NCBI RefSeq assembly: GCF_937616625.2
Contig: NC_065576.1
Coordinates: forward strand, 34,684,628-34,748,627
DNA: 64,000 nucleotides
Reading direction: 5' to 3'
DNA from: Mercurialis annua
Taxonomy: Eukaryota; Streptophyta; Magnoliopsida; Malpighiales; Euphorbiaceae
Below, piece after piece: positions 11,788 through 25,086 of this stretch. Every line of letters starts with the position of its first letter. Positions within the stretch are counted from its first letter, which is position 1. The notes below the pieces were generated by a model. The model searched no databases and was not told where the DNA came from. It worked only from the letters and a program-made list of their open reading frames with translations. Position numbers and translations under genes: made by a program.

Positions 11788-14700
11788 TGTAATATCTCGT
11801 GTTTTTCCATCGTAATTTCTTTGTGTTTTTGACTTAGTTTCGGTTTGTTAATGGTGGAATTAGCAAGTCTGACACTTTGATTGTGGTTTGAGTTGTATCT
11901 TGTATCTGTCGTATGTGTCGTGTTAGTTTTCGATGTCAATTTGATTAGTTTCCGAATAATTATTGAAGATGTGTTCGTGTGTCTTCTGAATCTGACATGT
12001 TTTTATAAAACAATCATATCTCTTAATTCCACCGTCGGATCAGGCTCAATTTTGGATTTGTTGTGCCCAATAAAAAGTTGACTGTTGGATTCGAAATTGA
12101 GGCGCGTTGAAGCCATCGCGCCCCATACGATTTCTGCGCCTAGTGAAGGCGCGATGGGACGAACACGCCTCGCATTGCGCCTCCCATCGCGCCTCACCTG
12201 TTATTTTGTTTCGGGGCCTATATATAGACCCCTTATTCGATCCATATCAGCCCCCACTTATTTTATAAACCCTAGGCACTTAAAAACTTTCTGAAATACT
12301 AATTTCCCTGCTATCTCTCACGTCCTTGGCTTCGGTAACCGATTCTAACACTCCGTTCTTTGTCTAATCAATTCCTTATTGCGTATATCGATCGTTCGTT
12401 GATTAAATCCCCTTTTCCAGCGTGTTGTGGGTGTTGATTCATTATTTTCATTCGGTTCATTCGCTAATTTTGTTTCTTAACTGTATGTGTTGCTATCCCT
12501 TCAATTTATAAGTATGGATTCATGTGTTAGGTTGCTAGATTGCGTTCTAATACGTTGTACCTATGTTGTGGCTGATGTGATCTCTGAGTTGTTATGTCAA
12601 ATCCGTAATATGGGGTTTAACATTAGATTGGCTGGCTTATACCTATAGAATTGAAGTTTGATTGTTGGGTTTAAATGCTAATTGATTTTGTATGATTATG
12701 GCTTGTTAATTCGTTGTTTTAGCATTGTTATAGAGGGCTGGAAATTCATGTTTAGGGGATGTTCGTATGTGTTGGATCAGTGTTACATCTTTTGGCATGC
12801 TTAATAAATCATAGGTTGATTGGTTGGCTTGTAAACGCATGATTTCACCTTTTTTATGTGTTAAGTACACTTCATCGATATAGTTGTTGCCCATAATCGT
12901 ATTGAGGCTGTTTTGCATCGTTCTTGGCATGTTAGCATTGCTTTGTTTGTGTTATACTCATTTGCGTTGATTATGCCTTAGTAGACAAGTTTATGCCATG
13001 ATTTGGTTATCATTTCAAATCTGACTTTAACGTTTAAATGAATGATTTAATCCCTTTTATTTCATTTAAAAGAAGTTTAACATACTTGGCTTAGTATGGA
13101 GTGATTTGCCAATTGTTGGCTAAACCGATAAATTGTGTTCTTGTTTTAAATGACTACACTTCTCATTCAAGTTATTCAGAATGTAAACTTGGGTTTTATT
13201 TTGGTTTAACTTAGGGTTGGGTTAGACTTGGATCGCCCGACAAGTGGGAAGAAGTTTGGCAGTTTTGATAACTTGGCTGACCCACTGATATGGATTTTAA
13301 CTTGGTTCATTTTAAACTGTTTTCTAAATTATTCAGATTCTGTTTTAAAATGGAAACTCATGTGGTTTTGTATTTCTATATAACTCTGATTATGGTTTGA
13401 GTATATATGATTACTCCACCTTGGGTTATACTTTGGAATTTTGGGTATATATGTGTTGTGACATAATGATAATGTGTACGTCAGAATGATTGATATATGT
13501 TCTAGTTCAATGTGGTGTCTAGTACTCCCTAGATTTAAGGGATGATATTAATTATGTTTTATGCCGTGATCTTAGACCCGTCGACTGCTCGTGCCCCGGG
13601 GTCGAATAAGGTTTAGTTGCTTACCGGTTTTTCACGTGGATTCGCACGAAGTGACTTTATATTTACTATTTACCGCTTTATTAAGTAAATTGTCATTTTG
13701 TTATATATACTGTATACGTATATTTCGAACTATTTTTATCATTATGGCTTTTCAGTTGGAACATGCTACCTAATGGGCATCATCAGGACCGCGTGCACAC
13801 CAGTATTGATTTGGGAAAGATATGTTGTGAATTGGGGTAACTCGGTGTGATCATTGCTCTCGAGACCCGGCAGAGTAACTCGGTGTAACTCAGCTCTCGT
13901 GACTCTGGATATGGATTAAGTGTGGTCGGTGGTAACTCGGTTTAGCTCAGCTCTCGGGACCAAGCTTTTTATGGATTAAAGTATATATTTACTTTATTGT
14001 GGTTTAGTGTTCTAACTATAACTCATAATGCCTATATAAAATGTTTTAACTGTTTTAAAGGTTTTCCACTTAATAAATGTAAATAGTGGTATGAACTCAT
14101 CTCAGTATATCTGACCCTGTTGTTTTCCCAATTTGCAAGGATTTTTATTTTCAGCGCGTCTGATTGATCTCTAGCTTTCATTATTATGTGAAAAATATGC
14201 TTTTGGTATTAAATAAAGACAGTCTTTATGTGAATTATGCTCGGCTCAACTCCAAGACAGTAGTACGAATTAACCCACTTTATATGTATAATGTTAAAAT
14301 TGATTTTTTAAAATTTAAATTATATTACATTTTAATTGTATATCTTGTGAGAATTAATAAATTTTAGAGAGAAACTTTTAGAGAGAATAAGTTTCAGGAA
14401 AAAATACTTCCTGAAAAAAATTCTGGAAATCCGGTTCAAAATTTGGAAAAAAGTATTTTCCGATAAAAGAAAAATTTTTCTGGAAAAAAAAATTTCTGAA
14501 AAAAAATATTTTCTAACAAAAAATTATTTTTTGAGAAAAAATATTTTGGTTCTTTACGACTTTTGAATATTGATTTTGAAATTTAAAATTTATTTGATAT
14601 TCTAAAAAATTACTCTTAAATTGACACGTGTCATTCAACCAATTTTGCATGTTGGATCATTATGGGTAGAATGTGGGTACCCATGTCAAACCCTTTTATT

Positions 14701-14969
14701 ACCCTTAAATGGGTAGGAAGGTTTTTACCCATTTACTATCCATTTAACAAATAACTACCCTTTGTAACCCATACCCTTATATAATGGATGGGTATGGGTG
14801 GGAATGGGTATGGGTGAAAATTGCCACCTCTACCTCGAGCATGTGGTCCTATGCATATACATTATGATTATTGACCTTTGAATGTTTATCCGCGAGGCTA
14901 GCTACGGATTTTGTTACAACCATACCCATACCCTAGCGCCGGTCACGATTATGAAAATGGGTCGTGACA
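11788..14969 (+). repeat. 5' LTR of the 11788-22009 element
   Basis: It begins TGTAATATCTCG and ends GGGTCGTGACA. It is longer than the 3' LTR by about 460 bp. Most of the excess lies at 14165-14835, where sequence absent from the other LTR has replaced part of it. That block ends in GGTGAAAATTGCCACCTCTA, resembling a hAT-type terminus. A GC-rich patch at 12108-12195 has repeated GGCGCGATGGG and CATCGCGCCTC words. Confidence 0.85.
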
Positions 14970-17900
14970 AAATTGGTATCAGAGCTTTGGTTTCAAATCA
15001 AGGCCCATTGCATGTTATGTGGTATTTGTTTATGGCATGATAAGTTGATGTTGTACCATAGGAACTACAACGAAATTAGGATTCAAGTCATGTCTTTGAA
15101 CGTTACCTTTTGTTTTTAAAACTTTCTACCTACAGCTATAGGAATGTTGTGCGTCGGTCTTATATTTTACTGATGCTTTACTCTAGTATGATAATTGTTT
15201 ACACTTGGGTGTTTTTGTTGGCTATTGTGCCTTATATGATGTTACACTTTGGGTGTTATTGTTGGCTTTTGTGCCTCGGATAGTTATAATCATAAAGGAT
15301 TGTTTTCGTCTTGTTGGTGAGTACACTTTTGTTTTGGCTGTGTTTGTTGGTTGCTATATATGTTGGCACATATGAGGATATGTTAGGCGTTGGCCTTATG
15401 TTGCTTTTATAAGGTTTTTGTGTTAAATCTTTAAAAGTATTTTGTGGCTACACGTTGTTTGGTCACATATTGGTTTTATTAAAAAAATTATTTGATTTGA
15501 TTTCTGTTTTGACACGAGAATCGAAAGAGAAGTCTTGTTTTAATACTTTTTAAAAAAATAAGTGATTTTTTGGTTACTTTGCAAGTAAAATGAATTTCAC
15601 CTATTTCAGAATTTTACGTTTGACTTGGTATTGACCAATGATTATTTTCAAAATAATATTATTTATGAGATGATTCACCGTTTTGAGAATTTAATATTGT
15701 TGTGTTAATTTTTACCATGTTGTGGTATGTCGACGTTTGAAGCGTCGTTGGTCATATGCTTAGTATATTATGCTTTGCTGGATTAGGTGTTTACGGAAAG
15801 ACTATTTGAAATTAAAGGTTCATTCACTTGAGTTCTTGAATTTTCTATTTAATACTTGGGTTACATTGAGCTCCTATTTTTTCTTTAAAGATTGAGATTT
15901 TATTTAAACGCATTCGTTCTGAATTTGCAAATACTCTGATTACATTTTATAAACAGTTGTTTTGGGTTCGACTTGGATCACCCAAATTTAGGAGTTGAGC
16001 TTGTTAATTGTAATGACTCGGTTAACTTGATGGTTTCATGGATTAAGATACTTGGGTATTCTTTTCAAAGCAATTGATTTATAAGAAGAGACTTTTACGG
16101 ATATTGATTTCGTTTTAACCGTGGGGCTCAACTAAAATTTGGAAGTTTTTTGGTTGACTTTAAATTTCAAATGAATTTTAAAGCGTACTATTGAAAGATG
16201 ATATATTACAGATTGATTTTGTTTCCAAAATTCAAAGCTTGTTGTAGCATGTCTTGGTTTTTTTCCTTTAAATATGCTTGGGCTAATTGTGCTTAATGCC
16301 ATGCTTAGGTTGTTTATGATTTGTAGAATTCGTAATCTTATGGTAATAATTTGCGTTGTATACCTCGCAGATTGGTTGATCTAAGTTGATTTTTATTGTT
16401 TTGTCTCTTCGTGCGGAGTAGCACGTGAGGTAATTTCTTTCACGCAGTTCTTCTGGACTTATCTTGATGTTTGGTTTTGGATTGTGAGTCGAACCTTTGT
16501 TTATACCCTGTGTTACTTTTAGTGTTAACGTTGGGTTACACTATGTTGGGTGTGTTGTTTTGTGTATCGAGATCTTTTGGGTTTCGATATCAAGAAAGTT
16601 GAGGGAAGTGTCCCTTTAGAACTGTTGGTGATTTTTTATTATCCTGGAAAAGAATATTGGAAATTCTGAACCGAGAAGATAGATCGGTGTATTTAATACA
16701 CTGGTATTTTATCAAATTGATCAGTGTGATGCGGGAACTGGTGGTAAGTTTTGTAGAAATATATGTGATGTGTTGTTTTCCTTGAGTTAAGTTTCAGTTT
16801 GTTTGGAGTTTTATTGGATATTATTTTATACTTAGGAGTTTTAACGAAGTTATCGTTTTCATTTGTTATGGTGGTATCGTATGATTTGACAGATTGTAAG
16901 TATGGAGTTGGAGGAATATTTTGAGGTTATCGAGTGCACATGTCACAGAGTGTAACGTCTAGCAAATGTTTTATCGAGAAATTGATTTCAAACAAAAATT
17001 TATGAGAGTATTTGAAATGTCTTTAACACGTACTTATGCCTAGACATATCATGAACATGCATTTTGAATGTCACGAATAGGATCGCATTGAGCACTAAGT
17101 ATGTTCACTAAATAAAAGAGAAATTAATAATTGATACATGTATAATAGTACATGCATCACATGCATAGAAATGATTAGAGTTAGATGCAACTCTATGGGG
17201 ATGAGAGCTGTCATCACCCTGGCGCATAATTATGTAAAAATGGATTTTATCAATAAAGTGTTTTTGAGAAAGATGTTATGAAACGAACTCGCGAGTCACA
17301 TTGGGATAAACGTATTTATAAAGTTGATAGATTTCAAATGATTTTGAAACTATTACCGAGAGGTAGCTAGACAAATACTTTGTCACGATTGTGGTGAATC
17401 AAGGACGATAATTTTGTAAGGGTTCGGTCTGTATTATCGAAACCTTGTGCTTGTAGGAAGTAAGAATTAATTTGAGGTTGTGCTCGAGATTCTATTTTAG
17501 TTGTGCTAAGTGCAGTGTATTGTTATATTTAAATTCAAAATCGTTCGTGCTAATTTCCGATATTGAGTTAAGGATTTTTGGATTAAGGGATTTGGTTATG
17601 CTCCACAGGTATACACTAGATTTTAAAATAAGTTTGTTTATATAGATTCAAATTTTGTTCAAATATTTTGGTATATTGATATAAAGGTATTTTTGTAAAC
17701 AAAGAGGTTTGCATAGTTAAATTTTACGTCTTGATGGAAATAAATTTTCTTTATCAGATTTGATTCAAAGGGGAATAACAAAGTTTACGGGCTGAACAAC
17801 TTCTTCAATTCGTGTTTTTATTTAAAAATAAGATTTAAAAGTGACACAAAAAATTTGATGTTTTAAAACATCGATGGGTATTTCGGTGCAAAGGATTTTT

Positions 17901-19289
17901 TTTCACGGGTTGTTATTTTTGAGTATGAATATAGAAATAAAGTTTATGATGTTTTTGTCTTTAAAGAAAAGTGGATAATATTATTATATAATATTTTTTT
18001 AAACAGAAATTATTTTTCTATAAGATTGGTTTTGAGCATAACCAATGAACCGACTATTTATGGTTTTGAACTGAGAGATCTCTCATTGGATACGATGTTA
18101 TGGTTATTATGATGGGATAATTTGGAGATTTGAGTTTTGTTTAGATTTGTGTGTTAATTATTGAAAGTTTGGATATCGTTTTGTTCGAATATTGAACCTT
18201 TTGTGTATGGAATAAAGTTAAGTCTATGAAACATAGTTAGGATGTAAGTTGATAGTTAGTTACATAAGGTTACTACAAACTGTTTATTTTTCAATAATAC
18301 GAGGAATAATTATGATCGACTATTGTTATCGATTATTTTGGTGTCGAGCTCATTGTAATTGGACAAGTGATTAAGTGTTACAGAACACAAGATTATATCA
18401 ATTTGTGTTTTTCAATGTTCCTGGTTGAAACGTTAAAGTTGATATTGCAAGAACTATAGTTTGAACTTCAGGATTGTTCTTAAACTTTGATGATATGGAT
18501 TTCGTAATCGTTAAAATTCGAGCTGGTTTTGGAAGCCAACTTGATAAAGAGTAATTGTGACTCTCAGTTGGAAATTTTTTATCACATTTCTGTTGATCGA
18601 GTAATTGTTGGAGTACCGAGTTGTTAGAATCAGAATTTTGCGCATATGTGTGTTGTGACCGTTTAAACTGCGAATCCGTTTCAAATTTAAAATTTGAGGT
18701 CGAATTTTTCATAGGTTGGGTAGAATGTAATACCCCATATGTTTCTGTCGTGTTTCATCTTGTGTTGACCTTCTCCGGGTGGAAATTGTGATTAGAGTTG
18801 TCATTGAAAAAGATTCGAGGTTCGTTCCTGATTATCCTAAGTATTTCAGTCGAGTTTTATGCCGGAGAGTTTGTATTCCTTCGTTTAATTTCACCTAGAA
18901 AGGGCGTTATCGTTTTATGTTAAGTGGAGGTTAGCACCAAGGATTTTGTGACCTTTTAAGATTGTTCGATTTATGAAAGTGGTAGTTTTTAGTTATCGTA
19001 CGAGGAACAACCTTTTGAGTTTTTTCTTACGCAAGTACTTAGGTCGTTAGGCACGAAATTTCTATGATTACAGCTTGGGTTGGTTATTTGGTTGAGGAAT
19101 GTTCCGCGAGACAAAGTTCGTTATACAGAGTTGTTAAAAATCGCTTTCCTTGATTGCTTTGGGTGTCATGTTTATGTGTTTTATGTTGGCTATGTGCGTT
19201 TTGTCCGGACAGCAGATAGTTTTATAATATGCTTTACGTGGGTTGTGCGGTGTTAACTTCGAGGACGAATTTATATAAGTTGGGGAGAT
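14970..19289 (+). other. Non-coding interior of the LTR element
   Basis: No frame of meaningful length on the plus strand. The only longer frame is a 104-residue minus-strand one (18398-18712) without recognisable domains. The 3' end (TTCGAGGACGAATTTATATAAGTTGGGGAGAT) ends in a polypurine tract, GGGGAGA, immediately before the 3' LTR. The GAGGACGAATTT words resemble the integrase end of chromovirus-type elements, which suggests derivation from such a parent. Confidence 0.6.
14974..14985 (+). other. Primer binding site, initiator tRNA-Met
   Basis: TGGTATCAGAGC lies four bases after the 5' LTR end. This is the standard plant primer site for initiator tRNA-Met. The same sequence follows the gypsy LTR at 58431-58442. 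Confidence 0.9.
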
Positions 19290-22009
19290 TGTAATACCCC
19301 GTGTATTTCCGTCATGATTTAAATGTGTTTTTGACTTAGTTTCTGATTGTTAATGGTGGAATTAGCAAGTCCGACACTTTGATTGAGGTTTGAGTTGTAT
19401 CTTGTATGTGTCGTGTGAGTTTTCGATGTCAATTTGATTAGTTACCGAATAATTATTGAAGATGTGTTCATGTGTCTTCTGAATCTGACATATTATGATA
19501 AAACATTCATTTCTCTTAATTTTACCGTCGGATCAGGCTCATTTTTGGATATGGTGTGCCCAAGAAAACGTTGACTGTTGGATCAAAAATTTAGGCGCAT
19601 TGGAGGCCGCGATGTGCCATCGCGCCTCGCAACGCGCCCCATACAATTTCTGCGCTTGGTGAAGGCGCGATGGGACGAACGCGCCTCGCATCGCGCCTCA
19701 AATCACCCCTCACCTGTAATTTTGTGTCAAGGCCTATTAATAGACCCTTTATTCGACCCATATCAGCCCCCACTCATTTTATGAACCCTAGGCACTTAAA
19801 AACTCTCTAAAATACTAATCCCCTTGCTATCTCTCACGTCCTTGGCTTCGGTAAGTGATTCTAACACTCTGTTCTTCGTCTAATCAATTCCTTATTGCGT
19901 ATATTGATTGTTCGTTGATTCAATCCCTTTTTCCAGCGTGTTGTGGGTGTTGATTCATTGTTTTCATTCTGTTCATTCGCTGATCTTGTTTCTTAACGGT
20001 ATGTGTTGCTTTCCCTTAAATTTATAAGTATGGATTCATGTGTTAGGTTGCTAGATTGCGTTCTAATACATTGTACCTATGTTGTGGCTAATGTGATTTC
20101 TGAGTTGCTATGTCAAATCCGTAATATGGGGTTTAACATTAGATTGGCTGGCTTATACCTATAGAATTGAAGTTTGATTATTGGGTTTAAGTGCTAATTG
20201 ATTTTGTATGATTATGGCTTGTTAATTCGTTGTTTTAGCATTGTTATAGAGGGCTGGAAATTCATGTTTAGGGACTGTTCATATGTGTTGGATAAGTGTT
20301 ATATCTTTGGGTATGCTTAGTAATTCATAGGTTGATTGGTTGGCTTGTAAACGTATGATTTCACCTTGTTTATATGTTAAGTACACTTCATCGATATAGT
20401 TGCTGCCCATAATCGTATTGAGGTTGTTTTGCATCGTTCTTGGCATGCTAGCATTGCTTTGTTTGTGTTATACTCATTTGGGTTGATTATGCCTTAGTAG
20501 ACAAGCTTATGCCATGATTTGATTATCGTTCAAATTTAAGTTTAACGTTTAAATGGATGATTTAATCCCTTTTATTTCATTTAAAAGAAGTTTAACATAC
20601 TTGGCTTAGTATGAAGTGATTTTCCAATTGTTGGCTAAACTGATAAATTGTGCTCTTGTTTTAAATGACTACACTTCTCATTCAAGTTATTCAAAATGTA
20701 AACTTGGGTTTCATTTTGGTATAACTTTGGGTTGGGTAAGACTTGGGTCGCCCAACAAGTGGGAAGAAGCTTGGTATTTTTTATAAATCGGCTGACTCAC
20801 TGATATGGATTTTAACTTGATTTATTTTAAGCTGTTTTCTGAATTATTTGGATTATGTTTTAAAATGGAAACTCATGTAGTTACGATAATGTGTACTTTG
20901 GATTGGTTGATATCTGTGTTAGTTCTATGTGGTGTCTAGTACTCTCTAGAGTTAGGGGATGATATTAGTTATGTTTTATGCCGTGATCTTAGACCCCTCG
21001 ACTACTCGTGCTTCGGAGTCGAATAAGGTTTAGTTGCTTGCCGGTTTTCACGTGGATTCGCAGCAGTGACTTTATATTTACTATTTACCTCTTTATTAAG
21101 TGAATTGTTATTTTGTTATGTATATACTGCATACGTATATTTCTAACTGTTTTTATCATTATGGTTTTTAGTTGAAACGTGCTACCTAATGGCATCATTA
21201 GAACTGCGTGCGCACTGGCGGTATTGATTTGGAAAAGGTATGTTATGAAATGGGGTAACCCGGTGGTGAGCATAGCTCTGGGGACCCCGTAGAGTAACTC
21301 GGTGTAGCTCAGCTCTCGGGACTCTGGATATGGATTAAGTGCGGTCGGTGGTAACTCGGTGTAACTCAGCTCTCAGGATCAGGCCCTTTATGGATTAAAG
21401 TATATATTTACATTATTGTGGTTTAGGGTTCCAATTATTACTCATAATGCCTATATAAAATGTTCTAACTGTTTTAAAGTGTTTCCACTTAATAAATGTA
21501 AATAGTGGTATGAACTCATCTCAGTATATCTGACCCCGTTGTTTTTCCAATTTTCCAGGATTTTGATTTTCAGCGCGTCTGATTGATCTCTAACTTTCAT
21601 TATTCTGTGGAGGTCTGCTTTTGGTTTTAAATAAAGATAGTCTTTCTTTTAAAACTTTTAGACCGCAATAATACTAGGCTATGACTTTTATACTATTATA
21701 GACTGATGTTGTCAGGTTGGTCTGACTGTTGTTTATGCATCTTGGCTTGATTATTACTTTGGATATTTGATTTTATATATTGCCATACTGTTGGAGTCTC
21801 GAAGTTGAGCCGAGCATACTTTGGATATATGTTGTTTCTATACACTGCTAGACTAGGTTGGAGTCTCGATTGCCCCGAGCATGTGATCCTATGCAGGTAC
21901 ATTGTGATTATTGGTGTTTTTATGTTTATCCGCGAGGCTAGCTACGGGTTTCGGTACAACTATACCCATACCTTAGCGCCGGTCACGATTATGAAAATGG
22001 ATCGTGACA
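19290..22009 (+). repeat. 3' LTR of the 11788-22009 element
   Basis: It begins TGTAATACCCCG and ends GGATCGTGACA, 2720 bp long. It aligns with the 5' LTR throughout, apart from the 14165-14835 block and a stretch of about 100 bp near 13360-13480 that is missing here. It retains the GC-rich palindromic patch (19592-19712), the CTACCTAATGGCATCATTAG block and the CCTTAGCGCCGGTCACGA block. Confidence 0.87.
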
Positions 22010-22014
22010 GAAGC

Positions 22015-22350
22015 ATGGTAAATTTGTTGATCTGATAAAGAAATAGTGACCTATGCTACAATCATAAACGACTTAATCGCATATCTGCCTTGAAAAATCT
22101 ATATAAAGATAAATGAGATAATTGCGTTAGAGTTGAATACAAGCTTAATTCTTCAAGAAATATGCATCTAAATACTTGAATTATCATAAAAATTGCTAGA
22201 ATCAACAAAAATGTGCAACAAACAAGCCGAAACCATCACAAGAAACTTATATAAATCAAGAAAACTTCAAGAGAACAAGATTCATCAAGAATAAGAATAA
22301 ATGATAGTTGAAAACTATAAGATTTTGACCGAACCGAAAAACACTCTTAT
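22015..22350. other. No gene seen
   Basis: AT-rich DNA whose right end, ATAAC, is the TSD of the following solo LTR. This sequence and 24923-25078 were contiguous before that insertion. The reunited piece shows no recognised gene. Confidence 0.5.
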
Positions 22351-22355
22351 ATAAC

Positions 22356-24922
22356 TGTAACACCCCGTAAAATTAAAGGATTAAATTATTCCATGTAAGG
22401 AATAATTTATAGGACCGGGAGAACGTAAATTAAATTTAAGGATAAATTTAATTTATAGTATCTCCGGAAATATAAAATAGTTATAGAAGTTAAAATATAA
22501 AAAAAATTGGATATTTATATTTTAACTAACGGGAATTAAGAAATGCTTATAAATTAAAATAGGATAATTTATAAGTCCCGTGTGAATATTTTTGGAGTCA
22601 ATATTCACGAAATATTTTTAGAAAGTTACCCCTAAAATTTTATAGAATTTGGAGATAGAAATTTTATTAAGTGGGTCTAATTTAGCCCTAATAAATCTTT
22701 AATGATTTATTAAAGATAAAATATAAGTCCCGTGAGAAAAAAAATTACGTTTTTATTCTAATTACGAATTATGGAATTCGTGATTAAAATTTCATAAAAT
22801 TTGGAGTTCGTTGTCCGTTTTAGTTACGGACGAGTATTTAAGAATTTGGGTTAAAGTAACGCGTGAATACCTAAGGGCTAGTTTGGATTTTAACCAAACT
22901 ATATATATATATAAACATTTCATTTGAAATGTTCAGTAGCAACAGAAATGGAAAAAACTTAGGTTTTAGGCTCAGAGAACGGCGACGACTTCGAGCGACG
23001 GTAGGTTCGACGATTTCGATCCAATTTCTCGTTTTTAACTCAAATTTCTTCGGTAATCCATTAATAATCGAAGTTATAACCGTTATTTTGAATTTGGATA
23101 TATAGAAAATGGATTATATTCGAATATATAACGGTTACCATATCGAATCGAACGTATACGTAATGATTTTACGTTCCGATAGTGAAAATGGATAGATTGG
23201 TATTTGTATATGCGTTTTGGATCGAAAAATGGGTTTATCTCGACGGAAATCGGCCCGGGAACGGAGTTCCCGTAGCTGTGCGGCACAGCCACTGTGCGTC
23301 GCACACTGACTGTGCGGACGCACAGCCAGGCTGTGCGCACGCACAGCCCGACTGTGCGAGCGCACAGTCTCTTTGAGACTGTGCGACCGCATAGTCACCT
23401 GTGCGGACGCACAGGGACACTTTGCGGGCGCACAGTGTCCTGTGCGGGCGCACAGGGCCTCGCGCCAGCGCGTGTTTCCGACGTGCGAGCACGTCGGGTT
23501 CCGAACCAACGAGTTTTGAACAATTTTGAACGGTACGTTCAATAAGGACTAAAAAGAACTTGGACGTTTAAGGAAGTTCGATTAATTAAAACTTAGAAAT
23601 GTTTTAATTAGGTCCTCTATTAATCAAAATGATTAATAGCTAGAGGACTATGAGTTGAGATTAAAAATGAGTATAGACTAGATATGCTATATGTTTAGTA
23701 ATGTCAATAGAGAGTCTACTCTTTAGAGTTAGAATTCTTGTTTCAATTGTGTTTAATAATTGTTTTCTAACTAGATCCAACGAGCAAGCAAGCTACCGGA
23801 CCAGGAGAGTAGAGGGTGAACGAGAACTGTTTTGTGGATAACGGTTTTGTGAGTTCGCATATTTACTTTTGAATATTGATGCCAAAACATTTATAACTAA
23901 AAATGTGTTTGAAATTGCATTGCATAGAGTCGATTTGAAACCAATATATAGATCCACTGAAACGTGCTATCTATTGGGCAACAATAGAACTGTGTGATCA
24001 CCGGTATTAATAAATCATTGCATTGCATACTAGTTGGGTCCTTTGGCCAGATGCTTGCAAAGCGGCCAAGACCTAACAGGTTATCCTGGGGAGCCAGTAA
24101 TTTAATTTACGGCCCAGCAAACCTTACACAGAGATAAGATGATTGTGATAACGTGAGTTCACATTTCATCCTGTGTTAAACAAGAGAGCACGAACTGTGA
24201 CATTAATCACAGTTAACCAAATGGGGTTTCTCTTAGGGTTTCATTTGGATCGGTTATTTGGCTGCACAAAGTGCGTTTACATGCGATTTCTGCTTTTATT
24301 AATATGCTTGAGTAACTATGTGAATTCACTCATATTTGACCCCCGTTGATTTCCCTTTTCACAGGTAAATGATATTTTGACGTGACAAGACTTCCAATTC
24401 TTTTTCTGGAAGTTGTAACTAAATAAAGGTCACTCTAGAGCTGCAGAGTAGTTCTAGCTCCGAACAGTAGTTCAAACGTAAATGCTTAAACTCTGATATG
24501 AAACTACTGTCAGTATCATTTTGGGACAAAAGCATGTTTTTATAAAAAGGGCTTTTGCCAGTTGTTTATAAGAAACCTGGTTTTGATAAAAGTTTTGTGA
24601 TTAATTAATTGGCATGCTTAAACCAGTACTTGATGTGATAACTGGTTTGCACCGCTGGCATTATTTTCGGACAGGGTTGTGTCAAGGTGTGTGCAGTGTA
24701 CACGTATTACCCTGAGTCCAGAAATGCAATTGCATGGTTTTGATTACACGTTTACCTAAAGGTTTTCAATTAATTACGAAAAGAGATTGAGACCTTTTAT
24801 GTTTTCAAAACGCGAAAAGTTTTTACTGTTTTCCTAGGCTTGCTACGGGTTTCGGAACAACCATTCCCATTCCCTAGCGCCGGTCTCGACACGAGTTTCT
24901 AAGCGGAAATCGGGTCGTGACA
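22356..24922 (+). mobile_element. Solo LTR of a Ty3/gypsy-type element, plus strand
   Basis: It begins TGTAACACCCCG and ends CGGGTCGTGACA, flanked by a perfect 5-bp TSD, ATAAC (22351-22355 and 24923-24927). It is 2567 bp, with no partner LTR or interior. It shares the ACGTGCTATCTATTGGGC block and the CCCTAGCGCCGGTC block with the other long LTRs, but much of the rest differs. The longest frame (135 residues, minus, 23135-23542) runs over the palindrome array and is not a gene. Confidence 0.9.
23270..23460. repeat. Array of about nine TGTGCGNNCGCACA palindromes
   Basis: Near-perfect palindromes such as CTGTGCGGACGCACAG recur roughly every 20-25 bp, from about 23276 to 23458. The central two or three bases and the flanks vary, and the flanks are often complementary too (GGCTG...CAGCC, GACTG...CAGTC), so each unit could form its own hairpin. 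The array lies inside the solo LTR, about 0.9-1.1 kb from its 5' end. Confidence 0.9.
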
Positions 24923-25086
24923 ATAACAATAACATTTTATAAAACACATCAAAACACAAATATATCCATCAAAAGAGAATTATATTTTCAAAACAATAAG
25001 CTGATTGTTTACAGAGAAAATTATTATTCCAAAAAAATAGAAAAATATACAAAATATATACATACGGGAGGAGAGATGGTGATAAG

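Larger units (their letters stand above)
11788..22009 (+). mobile_element. Full-length non-coding LTR retrotransposon (Ty3/gypsy type, LARD-like)
   Basis: Two direct LTRs bound the element, at 11788-14969 and 19290-22009. It is flanked by a perfect 5-bp TSD, GAAGC (11783-11787 and 22010-22014). An initiator-tRNA-Met primer site follows the 5' LTR and a purine tract precedes the 3' LTR. The interior of about 4.3 kb has no frame resembling gag, protease, reverse transcriptase or integrase, so mobility would have needed proteins supplied in trans. The LTRs differ by many substitutions and by indels, so the insertion is not recent. Confidence 0.88.

Noticed and set aside
12003..12294. Frames over the GC-rich patch of the 5' LTR (and the matching 19578-19784 frames)
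   Set aside because: They lie in an LTR in both orientations and differ between the two LTR copies, with no conserved protein.
18398..18712. 104-residue minus-strand protein inside the LTR element
   Set aside because: Antisense to the element, rich in Ser, Asn and Thr, no domain and no start or splice context.
23135..23542. 135-residue minus-strand frame (and overlapping 83-85-residue frames on both strands)
   Set aside because: It runs over the palindrome array of a solo LTR. Frames are open in several registers because the array is GC-rich and repetitive, and no domain is seen.
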